Shown: one piece after another, positions 6,013 to 12,064 of the stretch
Position numbering within the stretch: the first letter of the stretch is position 1
How the letters are laid out: each line of letters starts with the position of its first letter
The notes under the pieces: model-generated
What the model saw: the letters and a program-made list of their open reading frames with translations, nothing else
What the model was told of the DNA's origin: nothing
The model's database searches: none
NCBI GenBank assembly: GCA_031371615.1
Contig: JANMJY010000061.1
Coordinates: 1 to 12,562 of the forward strand
Direction of reading: 5' to 3'
Length of the DNA: 12,562 bases
DNA from: Gaiellasilicea sp031371615
GTDB taxonomy: Bacteria > Actinomycetota > Thermoleophilia > Gaiellales > Gaiellaceae
Program-made: the position numbers and the translations under genes

Positions 6013-7705
6013 GCGTGTACTCGGGGCCCGAGCCGCCCTCGGGCGGAGTCAGCCGGCCGCCCTTGGCGCTGATCGCGCCGCACTGGACGCAGTTCGACGC
6101 GTTCACCTCGACGTGCACCAGGCCGTCGCCGTCGGCAGCGCCGGCCTCGTAGACGTGCGCGGGGCACATGTTCACCCACAGATCTGCGAGGTCGCGCGGC
6201 ACGCGCCGCTGAATGCGGATGTGGTTGGGCTGGTCGTCGCGGGTCCGGTTGCCCGAGAGGAAGACGGACGAGAGCTTGTCGAAGGTGAGCTTGCCGTCCG
6301 GTGCCGGGTAGCGTGAGGCACGGTCGGTCCGGATGAGCGAGCGCTCGGCGTTCGACTCGATCGTGAACTCCTTCGGCGGCAGGTTCCCCTTGGTCACGGT
6401 CATCGCGCTCGCGAGCGCACCGCCCATGAAGAAACCCTTGTCGAAGACCTGGCGCATGTTCCGCACCTCGTGCAGGTCCTGCAGGATGTAGCTGCCGCGG
6501 AGCTCCTCGTCGTAGGACTCGAGCGCTCCGGCACGGGCTGGCGACTCGCCGCGCTGGAGCGAACGGAACGCTGCCTCCGCCGCCATGATCCCGGACTCGA
6601 TCGCGTAATGGATGCCCTTCAGGGTCGGCACGTTGACGAGCCCAGCGCTCTCGCCGGCGAGCAGCAGCCCTGGCGCATGGAACCGCTTCGGCAGCGCGTG
6701 GAAGCCGCCTTCGGTGATCGTCTTGGCCCCCCACGCGATCCGCTCGCCGTCGCGCAGGATCTTGCGCACGAGCTTGTGCGTCTTGAATTCCTGGAGCACG
6801 TCGTGCACCGAGAACTCGACGTCGCGGTACTCGAGCCCGGCCACAAACCCGAGCGAGACCAGGTCCGGCCCCATCGGGTAGATGAAGGAGCCGCCGAACT
6901 CGCCGTACTTGGCGCTCTTGCGCAGCGGCCAGCCCATCGTGTGGACGATGTGCTGGAGCGGCTTCGGCACCTTCCAGACCTCTTTCACGCCCAGCGCCCA
7001 GATCTGCGGCTGCGCTCCCTCGAGGCCGAAGCGCCCGATCGCGGCGCCGGTCAAGTGACCCTGCGTGCCTTCGGCCAGGACGGTGAGCCTCGCGACGATG
7101 TCGGAGCCGGGCTCGTGGGTCGCGAGCGGATTCCCGTCACGTCCGAGACCCTTGTCGCCGGTGCGGATCCCCTGGACGCGGCCGTCGGCGACGAGCAACT
7201 TCTGGGCGTCGGTCTCCGGCAGGACGGCCGCGCCGCCCGACTCCGCCTGCTCGGCGAGGAAGCGGGCGAGCTGCGAGACCGAGACGACCCAGTTGCCGTG
7301 GTTGCGCATCGTCGGCGGCGGCGGAATCCGGAGTGCCGCGCCTCTCGTGAGCAGATAGACGGCCTCGCCGTGGACCTCTCCATAGCTCGGCACGTCGGTC
7401 ATCGTCAGCCGGCCCTTGAAGAGCCTGCGGATCGCGCGCGGGTTGACGACCGCACCGGAGAGCAGGTGCGAGCCGGGGCTCTTGCCCTTCTCGACCACCG
7501 CAACCGGGACCTCACCGAGCCGCTCCGCCGTCTCCGGCGACTCCTCGAGCAGCTGGCCGAGGCGAATCGCACAGGCGAGCCCGGCCGGGCCTGCCCCGAC
7601 GATCAGGACGCCGACCTCGATCCGCTCGTCGGCCGGATCGGTGGGGGACGCGATCGCGTCCGAGGGCGCGAAGGGAGCCGGGAAGTCCGAAGGACGGACC
7701 GTCAC
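6005..7705 (-). CDS. Electron-transfer flavoprotein:quinone oxidoreductase (ETF-QO)
   Basis: This 566-residue membrane-associated flavo-iron-sulfur enzyme accepts electrons from reduced ETF and passes them to quinone. The FAD dinucleotide fold is VGVLIVGAGPAGLACAIRLG at 31-50. GSHLLSGAVVNP at 78-89 and GLLLAGESAGLVNVPTLKGI at 346-365 are family segments. The ferredoxin-like C-terminus has CPAHVYE with Cys514 and NCVQC with Cys539 and Cys542. The fourth cluster ligand, expected at 545 from the C-x24-C-x2-C-x2-C spacing of human ETF-QO, is isoleucine (codon ATC). The protein may therefore carry an altered cluster. The start is the GTG at 7705, overlapping the etfA stop as GTGA, with GCAGG and GGAAG just upstream. 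The residues before about 30 are poorly conserved in appearance. It is the last gene of the etfB-etfA operon and is convergent with the M48 protease gene. Confidence 0.93.
   Translation of the reverse strand: MTVRPSDFPAPFAPSDAIASPTDPADERIEVGVLIVGAGPAGLACAIRLGQLLEESPETAERLGEVPVAVVEKGKSPGSHLLSGAVVNPRAIRRLFKGRLTMTDVPSYGEVHGEAVYLLTRGAALRIPPPPTMRNHGNWVVSVSQLARFLAEQAESGGAAVLPETDAQKLLVADGRVQGIRTGDKGLGRDGNPLATHEPGSDIVARLTVLAEGTQGHLTGAAIGRFGLEGAQPQIWALGVKEVWKVPKPLQHIVHTMGWPLRKSAKYGEFGGSFIYPMGPDLVSLGFVAGLEYRDVEFSVHDVLQEFKTHKLVRKILRDGERIAWGAKTITEGGFHALPKRFHAPGLLLAGESAGLVNVPTLKGIHYAIESGIMAAEAAFRSLQRGESPARAGALESYDEELRGSYILQDLHEVRNMRQVFDKGFFMGGALASAMTVTKGNLPPKEFTIESNAERSLIRTDRASRYPAPDGKLTFDKLSSVFLSGNRTRDDQPNHIRIQRRVPRDLADLWVNMCPAHVYEAGAADGDGLVHVEVNASNCVQCGAISAKGGRLTPPEGGSGPEYTLT
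6026..6044 (+). terminator. Hairpin just past the M48 stop (weak terminator candidate)
   Basis: GCCCGAG pairs with CTCGGGC around a 5-base loop, starting 13 bases after the M48 stop codon and lying inside the end of the convergent ETF-QO coding sequence. No T-run follows, and the bases also encode the conserved PPEGGSG segment. It may be only a by-product of coding. It is listed because no other terminator for the plus-strand operon is visible. Confidence 0.2.
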
Positions 7706-8664
7706 GACTTCCGGGCCTGCAGCGCCGCGGTCAGCTTGGGCAGGATCTGGTGCAGGTCGCCGACGACGCCAAAGTCCGCGAACTCGAAGATGGGAGCGTT
7801 CGGATCCTTGTTGATCGCGACGATCGTCTTCGAGCTCTGCATGCCGACCTTGTGCTGGATCGCGCCCGAGATCCCGCAGGCAACGTAGAGCGCCGGCGAG
7901 ACCGACTTGCCCGTCTGCCCGACCTGGGCGGAGTACGGGTACCAGCCCGCGTCGACGACCGCGCGAGTTGCGGCAACCGCGCCGCCGAGTGCCTTGGCGA
8001 GCTCCTCGACCAGCGCGAAGCGCTCCGGCTCGCCGAGGCCACGGCCGCCGGCGACGATCACATTCGCGTCCTCGATCGACGGGCCGCTCTCCTCGGCGTG
8101 CGCCTGCTCGACCATCTCCGCTGCGAGCGAGTGCTCCTGCAGCTGGACGTCGAACGCCTCGACTGTGCCGGCGGCAGGCTGCTCGGACGGATCGAAGGCG
8201 CCGGCGCGGAAGAGGCCGATCCGCGGTGTGGACTTCCAGCCCACGTCCACGAGGACGGAGTCACCGAGTGCCGACTGCTTCCCGACGAGGTTGCCCCCGT
8301 CGCTCGAGATGTCTGTCAGCCCCCAGTTCAGGCCGGCGTCGAGGCGCGCGGCCAGCCCGGCCGCGATGTCGGCGGCGAGGATCGACTGGCCGAAGAGGAC
8401 GGTCTCGATTCCCTGCTCGGCGACGAGCTGCGCGATCGCGTCGATCCGCGGCTGCGGCAGCGGCGCCTCCAGCTTCGCGTCGTCGGCGACGTAGACAGTG
8501 GCTGCGCCGTGCTTGGCCGCCTGTTCGGCCAGCCCCGCGACGGCGGACCCGACGATGACCCCGGCGACGTCGCCCGCGCCGAGGCTCGCCGCCTTCGAGA
8601 GGACTGAGAGCGAGCCCTTCTGCAGCTCACCACCGTGATGCTCGAGGAAGACGAGGATGCTCAT
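7702..8664 (-). CDS. etfA: Electron transfer flavoprotein, alpha subunit
   Basis: This 320-residue alpha (FAD-binding) subunit of electron transfer flavoprotein forms a cytosolic heterodimer with EtfB and collects electrons from acyl-CoA and related dehydrogenases. The C-terminal FAD domain is clear: AGGRG at 205-209, YSAQVGQTGKSVSPALYVACG at about 244-264, GISGAIQHKVGM at 264-275 and INKDPNAPIFEFADFGVVGD at 284-303. The N-terminal half is the usual nucleotide-binding-like fold. The ATG at 8664 directly follows the TAG stop of etfB with no gap, and GAGG lies 9 bases upstream within the etfB end, so translation is probably coupled. The stop overlaps the GTG of ETF-QO. Length and motifs are normal for the family. 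Confidence 0.96.
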   Translation of the reverse strand: MSILVFLEHHGGELQKGSLSVLSKAASLGAGDVAGVIVGSAVAGLAEQAAKHGAATVYVADDAKLEAPLPQPRIDAIAQLVAEQGIETVLFGQSILAADIAAGLAARLDAGLNWGLTDISSDGGNLVGKQSALGDSVLVDVGWKSTPRIGLFRAGAFDPSEQPAAGTVEAFDVQLQEHSLAAEMVEQAHAEESGPSIEDANVIVAGGRGLGEPERFALVEELAKALGGAVAATRAVVDAGWYPYSAQVGQTGKSVSPALYVACGISGAIQHKVGMQSSKTIVAINKDPNAPIFEFADFGVVGDLHQILPKLTAALQARKS

Positions 8665-9444
8665 CTAGATCAGCCTCTTCTCGGTCAGGAAGGCGACGAT
8701 CTGGTCGGCCGCGCTGCCGTCGTCCTCGATCTTGCGCGTGTCGCCGCGCGGTGGCGGATCGGATAGGGCGAGCACCTCGGTGCGCGAGCCCTCCGGACCG
8801 GCGTCGCTCGCCTCGACTCCGAGATCGGCCAGCGAGACCGTCTCCTGCGGCTTCGATTTCGCGCCCATGATCCCCTTCAGCGACGGGTACCGCGGCTCGT
8901 TGATCGAATCGGCGACCGCGACCACGGCCGGCAGCGGCGCGCGGATGACGTCGTAGCCGAACTCGGTCTGGCGCTTGCCGGTCAGCGAGCCGCCTTCGAG
9001 GGTCAGCTCCGCGACCTGCGAGATCACGGGCCGGCGCAGCCGCTCGGCGACTGCGGCCCAGAGGACGGCGCCGTCGGAGTCGGACGACTGCTGGCCGAAG
9101 AGCACGAGGTCCGGCTGCTCGCGCTCGAGCGCGGTCGCAAGAATCCGGCTCGTCGCGACAAGGTCGGATCCGGCAGCGCCGTCGTCGGAGACGAGAACCG
9201 CTCGGTCGGCGCCCATCGCGAGCGCTTTGCGGAGTGAGTTGAGCACGCGCTCGGGGCCCATCGAGACGACCACGACCTCGCCGTCACCGGTCGCGGCCTT
9301 GAGCCGCAGCGCCTCCTCGACCGCGTTCGCATCGAAGGTGTTCAGCGCGCCTTCGCCGGAGCGGTCGAGGCGCTTCGTGCCGGGATCGATCCGCTTGTGT
9401 GCGGTGGCATCCGGCACCTCCTTGACGCAGACGACGATCTTCAT
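8665..9444 (-). CDS. etfB: Electron transfer flavoprotein, beta subunit
   Basis: This 259-residue beta subunit of electron transfer flavoprotein partners EtfA and docks dehydrogenases. MKIVVCVKEVPD opens the protein. DANAVEEALRLK at about 38-49 and VVVVSMGPERVLNSLRKALAMGAD at about 57-80 form the nucleotide-binding core. VVAVADSINEPRYPSLKGIMGAKSKP near 175-200 is the ETF-beta signature and recognition-loop region. The ATG at 9444 has no Shine-Dalgarno; TAGAGT on the minus strand (9458-9453) lies 8 bases upstream, suggesting a leaderless mRNA. It is the first gene of the etfB-etfA-ETF-QO operon and is divergent from the secreted M23 peptidase gene. Nothing looks abnormal. Confidence 0.96.
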   Translation of the reverse strand: MKIVVCVKEVPDATAHKRIDPGTKRLDRSGEGALNTFDANAVEEALRLKAATGDGEVVVVSMGPERVLNSLRKALAMGADRAVLVSDDGAAGSDLVATSRILATALEREQPDLVLFGQQSSDSDGAVLWAAVAERLRRPVISQVAELTLEGGSLTGKRQTEFGYDVIRAPLPAVVAVADSINEPRYPSLKGIMGAKSKPQETVSLADLGVEASDAGPEGSRTEVLALSDPPPRGDTRKIEDDGSAADQIVAFLTEKRLI

Positions 9445-9452
9445 CGGGCGTG

Positions 9453-9458
9453 ACTCTA
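9453..9458 (-). promoter_or_regulatory. Putative -10 box (TAGAGT) of the etfBA-ETF-QO operon
   Basis: TAGAGT on the minus strand fits TAnnnT and lies 8 bases before the etfB ATG, with no Shine-Dalgarno between them. This spacing suits a transcript starting at or next to the start codon. No clear -35 box was found. Confidence 0.4.
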
Positions 9459-9517
9459 ACGATGCACCCGAGACCGCCTCGGGAGAGGGCGTCCACGCCA
9501 GCTTTTACCCCTTTTGA

Positions 9518-9547
9518 GAGACATTGCTCTGCAGACCCTGCTAGGCT
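9518..9547 (+). promoter_or_regulatory. Extended -10 promoter of the M23 peptidase gene
   Basis: TGCTAGGCT (9539-9547) is a full extended -10 element of the form TGnTAnnnT. GAGACA (9518-9523), sharing the GACA end of the -35 consensus, precedes the TAGGCT hexamer by 18 bases. The predicted transcript would start near 9554 and leave a 5' leader of about 21 bases before the ATG at 9576. This is the only promoter in the window that appears to give a leader. Confidence 0.45.
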
Positions 9548-9554
9548 GCCGCGC

Positions 9555-9566
9555 TTCGAGCTCGAA
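9555..9566. promoter_or_regulatory. 12-base palindrome TTCGAGCTCGAA at the predicted start site
   Basis: This is a perfect inverted repeat with no loop, so it cannot fold as an RNA hairpin without losing its centre. It is therefore more likely a dimeric protein-binding site than an RNA structure. It lies at the predicted transcription start of the M23 gene, where a bound repressor would block transcription. No second copy was found in the window, so chance is possible. Confidence 0.3.
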
Positions 9567-9575
9567 CCGGTACCC

Positions 9576-10466
9576 ATGACCTTCGCCCGGACGACAGCCC
9601 GAGGAGCAGTCCTCACCTTGTTCGCGCTCCTGCTTAGCGCAGGTGCGGCGGCCGCAGCTTCCGTCGCACAGGTGCCGACCCTTGTCTTCCCGGTGCTCGG
9701 CGACGCCACCTACACCAACGACTTCGGCGAACCGCGCGGCCAGGGCCGCCACGAGGGCAACGACCTGATGGCGCCGAAGCGCGCGCTCGCGCTGGCGGCG
9801 GAGGCGGGCACGGTCAAGTTGTGGACGACCTCGTCGCGCGCCGGCTGCATGCTCTACCTCGAAGGCGAGAGCGGCACGGAGTACCTCTACGTCCACCTGA
9901 ACAACGACCTCACGCTCGAGAACGACAACCAGGGCTCGTGCGTGCCGGGCGTCGCATACGCGAAGGGATTGAAGAGCGGCGCCAAGGTGCTCGCCGGTGA
10001 GCCGATCGGCTTCGTCGGCGACTCCGGGGACGCTAACGGCGTCAGCCCGCATCTGCACTTCGAGGTGCATCCGAACGGCGGCGGGGCCGTCAGTCCGTAC
10101 CCCTACCTGCGCAAGGCGAAGCGCCTGCTGTTCGCCGCCCGGCCCGGAACGACGTTCACGCTGGCGCTCACCGGCACGGTCGTGACGGCGGCGGGCGAGG
10201 ATCTGCAGCTCAGCCTCGACCAGGTGCGCTCGTGGCCCGGCGGCCGCAAGGTCAAGCAGTCCGGCCAGAAGGTCGGGGTGGCGGTCCCGGAAACGGCGTC
10301 GCTCGAGGGGATCGACTCGCCGACCGGCCTCGCCTTCTCCGCGCTCGAGCTGCTGACGAAGGGCCTGCCGATCACCGTCTGGACGGAGCCGGCGAAGGTG
10401 ACGCTCGCCGCGCAAGCCGGCGCGAAAGGCGCGCTGGCCGCGTCCCGCGTCGTCGTGAAGCCCTAG
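9576..10466 (+). CDS. Secreted M23 (LytM/peptidoglycan DD-endopeptidase-like) protein
   Basis: This is a 296-residue exported zinc peptidase-like protein, predicted to cleave peptide cross-links in peptidoglycan. Residues 1-28 form a signal peptide: Arg5/Arg9, a hydrophobic core LTLFALLLSAGAAAAA, then ASVA. The M23 domain runs about 36-180. HEGND supplies zinc ligands His59 and Asp63, YLYVHL gives His107, and SPHLHFEVHPNGGG gives His159 and zinc ligand His161, so the active site is complete. Residues from about 190 to 296 form a beta-rich C-terminal region of no family I recognise. The ATG at 9576 is chosen because the signal peptide begins there; an in-frame upstream start at 9450 would add a non-secretory leader across the promoter. 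A weak ribosome-binding site is typical here. The gene stands alone and ends before hairpin terminators. Confidence 0.88.
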   Translation: MTFARTTARGAVLTLFALLLSAGAAAAASVAQVPTLVFPVLGDATYTNDFGEPRGQGRHEGNDLMAPKRALALAAEAGTVKLWTTSSRAGCMLYLEGESGTEYLYVHLNNDLTLENDNQGSCVPGVAYAKGLKSGAKVLAGEPIGFVGDSGDANGVSPHLHFEVHPNGGGAVSPYPYLRKAKRLLFAARPGTTFTLALTGTVVTAAGEDLQLSLDQVRSWPGGRKVKQSGQKVGVAVPETASLEGIDSPTGLAFSALELLTKGLPITVWTEPAKVTLAAQAGAKGALAASRVVVKP

Positions 10467-10492
10467 CTAGGCGATTCGTTCCCCGCGCTTTT

Positions 10493-10509
10493 GGGCCGCG
10501 AAGCGGCCC
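10493..10509 (+). terminator. GC hairpin after the M23 gene
   Basis: GGGCCGC pairs with GCGGCCC around a GAA loop, 26 bases after the M23 stop, followed by CCTTTAGGGGTCTT. The stem is strong but the T-run is short, so termination from the plus strand is plausible rather than certain. Confidence 0.55.
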
Positions 10510-10527
10510 CTTTAGGGGTCTTCGCGC

Positions 10528-10557
10528 GATGAGCATCCGCTTCCCCGGATGCTCATC
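10528..10557. terminator. 12-bp inverted repeat between convergent genes
   Basis: GATGAGCATCCG pairs perfectly with CGGATGCTCATC around a 6-base loop (CTTCCC). It lies 9 bases beyond the stop of the cobalamin-binding subunit gene on the minus strand and 61 bases after the M23 stop on the plus strand. Its symmetry and place between convergent genes suit a two-way terminator. T-runs are weak on both sides. Confidence 0.6.
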
Positions 10558-10566
10558 TTGCGCCAC

Positions 10567-10974
10567 TTAGACCGGGATCTTCGCTCTCAGGAACTCGACG
10601 ATCTCGCTCGTCGGCGCACCCGGCGTGAAGACCTCTGCGACGCCCTTCCCTTTCAGTTCCTCGGCGTCATCACCAGGGATCGTGCCGCCGACGACGACGA
10701 GCACGTCCTCGACACCGTTCGCCTTCAGCCCGTCGAGGATGCGCGGGACGAGCGTCATGTGCGCGCCCGAGAGGATCGAGATGCCGACTGCATCCGCGTC
10801 CTCCTGGATCGCGGTCTCGACGATCTGCTCGGGCGTCTGGTGGAGACCCGTGTAGATGACCTCCATACCGGCGTCGCGCAGCGCCCTCGCGATGATCTTC
10901 GCGCCCCGGTCATGGCCGTCGAGGCCGGGCTTCGCGATCACCACTCTGATCTTCCGGGCCCCAGGGGTAGGCAT
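10567..10974 (-). CDS. Cobalamin-binding subunit of methylmalonyl-CoA-type mutase
   Basis: This 135-residue free-standing B12-binding domain is the small subunit of a methylmalonyl-CoA or related acyl-CoA mutase. LDGHDRG at 18-24 is the DxHxxG motif, with His21 as the lower axial cobalt ligand. ISILSG at about 65-70 and VVGGTIP at about 93-100 complete the cofactor-binding loops. It has no catalytic barrel; that is supplied by the large subunit encoded at the right edge of the window. The ATG at 10974 follows TATACT on the minus strand (10989-10984) by 9 bases, with no Shine-Dalgarno. The gene therefore probably has its own near-leaderless promoter, which it needs because an opposite-strand gene separates it from the large subunit. 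The exact substrate (methylmalonyl-, isobutyryl- or ethylmalonyl-CoA) cannot be told from this part. Confidence 0.92.
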   Translation of the reverse strand: MPTPGARKIRVVIAKPGLDGHDRGAKIIARALRDAGMEVIYTGLHQTPEQIVETAIQEDADAVGISILSGAHMTLVPRILDGLKANGVEDVLVVVGGTIPGDDAEELKGKGVAEVFTPGAPTSEIVEFLRAKIPV

Positions 10975-10983
10975 AGGTCGGCA

Positions 10984-10989
10984 AGTATA
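10984..10989 (-). promoter_or_regulatory. Putative -10 box (TATACT) of the cobalamin-subunit gene
   Basis: TATACT on the minus strand differs from the TATAAT consensus at one base and lies 9 bases before the ATG at 10974. Its first base pairs with the A of the ATG of the divergent MBL-fold gene (10989), so the promoter touches that gene's start codon. The intergenic gap is only 14 bases. No matching -10 for the MBL gene at leaderless spacing was found; TAGGTC at 10974-10979 is the nearest imperfect candidate. Confidence 0.45.
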
Positions 10990-11708
10990 TGGGGGTGCGG
11001 CTATCAGTTATCGGCTCGTCCCCCGCCTGGCCCAACCCCGGCGGCGCCTGCTCGGGCTATCTGGTCGACGGCCGGCTACTGCTCGACTGCGGTCCCGGCG
11101 TGCTGGCAAGGCTCCGCCAACGCGAGGCTTGGCCGACCGTCGAGGCGATCGCGATCACGCACCTGCACCTCGACCACTGGGGCGATCTGATCCCATGGGT
11201 CTGGGGCAGCCTCTTCGGACCAGGCAAGCCGTTGCCGAAGCCCGAGCTCTGGTTGCCGCCGGGCAGTCGCGAGGAGCTGCGGCCGATCCTGTCGCGGCTG
11301 GGGAGCGAGGACATGTTCGATCGCGCGTTCGAGGTCTCGGAGTACGAGTCGCGGATCCCGTTCATCGCCGGCGGCCTGCAAGTGACCGCGGTGCCTGTCG
11401 ACCACTACGACGTCCAGGCGTTCGGCTTCCGCGTTAAGGGGGACCGGACCCTGGCGTATTCCGGCGACAGCGGCCCCTCGGAGGCGCTGGCCGAGCTGGC
11501 GCGGGACGCCGACCTCCTCCTGTCCGAGGCTACGCTCGACAACGGCGGCTACGACGGTCCCGAGCGCGGGCACCTCTCGCCCGCGGAGGCGAGCAGGGCG
11601 GCCACGGACGCCCGGGCACTGCGAGTCGTGCTCACACACCGCCCGGTGGAGCGGGCGGCCCCGGCGGGCGTCGAGCTCGCCTACGACGGTCTCGAGCTGG
11701 AGTTCTAG
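10989..11708 (+). CDS. MBL-fold metallo-hydrolase
   Basis: This is a 239-residue metallo-beta-lactamase-fold hydrolase of the RNase Z/ElaC-like and phosphodiesterase-like group. THLHLDH at 57-63 is the HxHxDH motif (His58, His60, Asp62, His63). His139 (VPVDHY), Asp160 (AYSGDSG) and His217 (VLTHR) complete a two-metal site, so it should be active. The N-terminal VIGSSPAWPNPGGACSGYLV resembles actinobacterial proteins such as Rv1339, for which phosphodiesterase activity on cyclic nucleotides has been reported. True RNase Z features, such as a long exosite arm, are not evident. The ATG at 10989 fits the family start; the Shine-Dalgarno is weak. It is divergent from the cobalamin-subunit gene and shares a CTAG stop palindrome with the convergent remnant to its right. 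The substrate is unknown. Confidence 0.87.
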   Translation: MGVRLSVIGSSPAWPNPGGACSGYLVDGRLLLDCGPGVLARLRQREAWPTVEAIAITHLHLDHWGDLIPWVWGSLFGPGKPLPKPELWLPPGSREELRPILSRLGSEDMFDRAFEVSEYESRIPFIAGGLQVTAVPVDHYDVQAFGFRVKGDRTLAYSGDSGPSEALAELARDADLLLSEATLDNGGYDGPERGHLSPAEASRAATDARALRVVLTHRPVERAAPAGVELAYDGLELEF

Positions 11709-12054
11709 AGCGAGCGCTCGTACGCGCGCTGAGCACGGCGGGAGCGGAGACGCTCGACGACGAAGAGCAGCGCCGGAACGACCAGCGCGAGCGCGACCAG
11801 GCCGGCGGGGACGAGCAGCCACACGGGGCCGAGGCTCGTCGAGGCGGAGACCGGCGGCGGCAGGTCGATCCGAAACGGTGAAGCGGCCGGCGACCTCGCG
11901 CGCCTCCACATCGAGCGGGACCTGCCTGCGCAGGGTGAAGATCTGCGCCGGCTCGTTGGAGAGCGGCGTCTCTTGCACCTTGCCTGTATCGCCGATCCAC
12001 GTCACGGTGAACGCGACCGCCGGCGACGAAGATCAGCCCGGAGAGCAGCGGAAG
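11705..12054 (-). pseudogene. Frameshifted remnant of a small two-helix membrane protein
   Basis: Three pieces in successive frames read as one protein of about 115 residues. First is LPLLSGLIFVAG (from 12054), a helix. Next comes VAFTVTWIGDTGKVQET and on to VAGRFTV, after a 1-base shift near 12020. Last is PFRIDLPPP, then a helix GPVWLLVPAGLVALALVV and a basic tail ending ERSL, after a second 1-base shift near 11880. The whole would be an N-terminal helix, an outside domain of about 65 residues and a C-terminal anchor. No start codon is visible: TAG precedes the first piece in frame at 12057-12055. I do not recognise the family. The two shifts and the missing start suggest decay after truncation, though sequencing or assembly errors could explain the shifts. 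It lies 10 bases downstream of the mutase large-subunit stop. The last piece alone could be mistaken for a 68-residue gene starting at 11911. Confidence 0.55.
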
Positions 12055-12064
12055 CTAAGTGTGT

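Noticed and set aside
6470..7888. Long open frame (472 codons) on the plus strand
   Set aside because: It is wholly antisense to ETF-QO and etfA, which carry clear motifs; its composition is Arg/Asp/Leu/Ala-rich as expected of a shadow frame.
9450..9575. Upstream in-frame start of the M23 protein at 9450
   Set aside because: It would place 42 non-hydrophobic residues before a clear signal peptide and cross the extended -10 promoter.
11705..11911. Independent 68-residue membrane protein gene
   Set aside because: Its first residues are the wrong-frame reading of sequence that continues the preceding protein-like piece; it fits better as the last part of a frameshifted gene.
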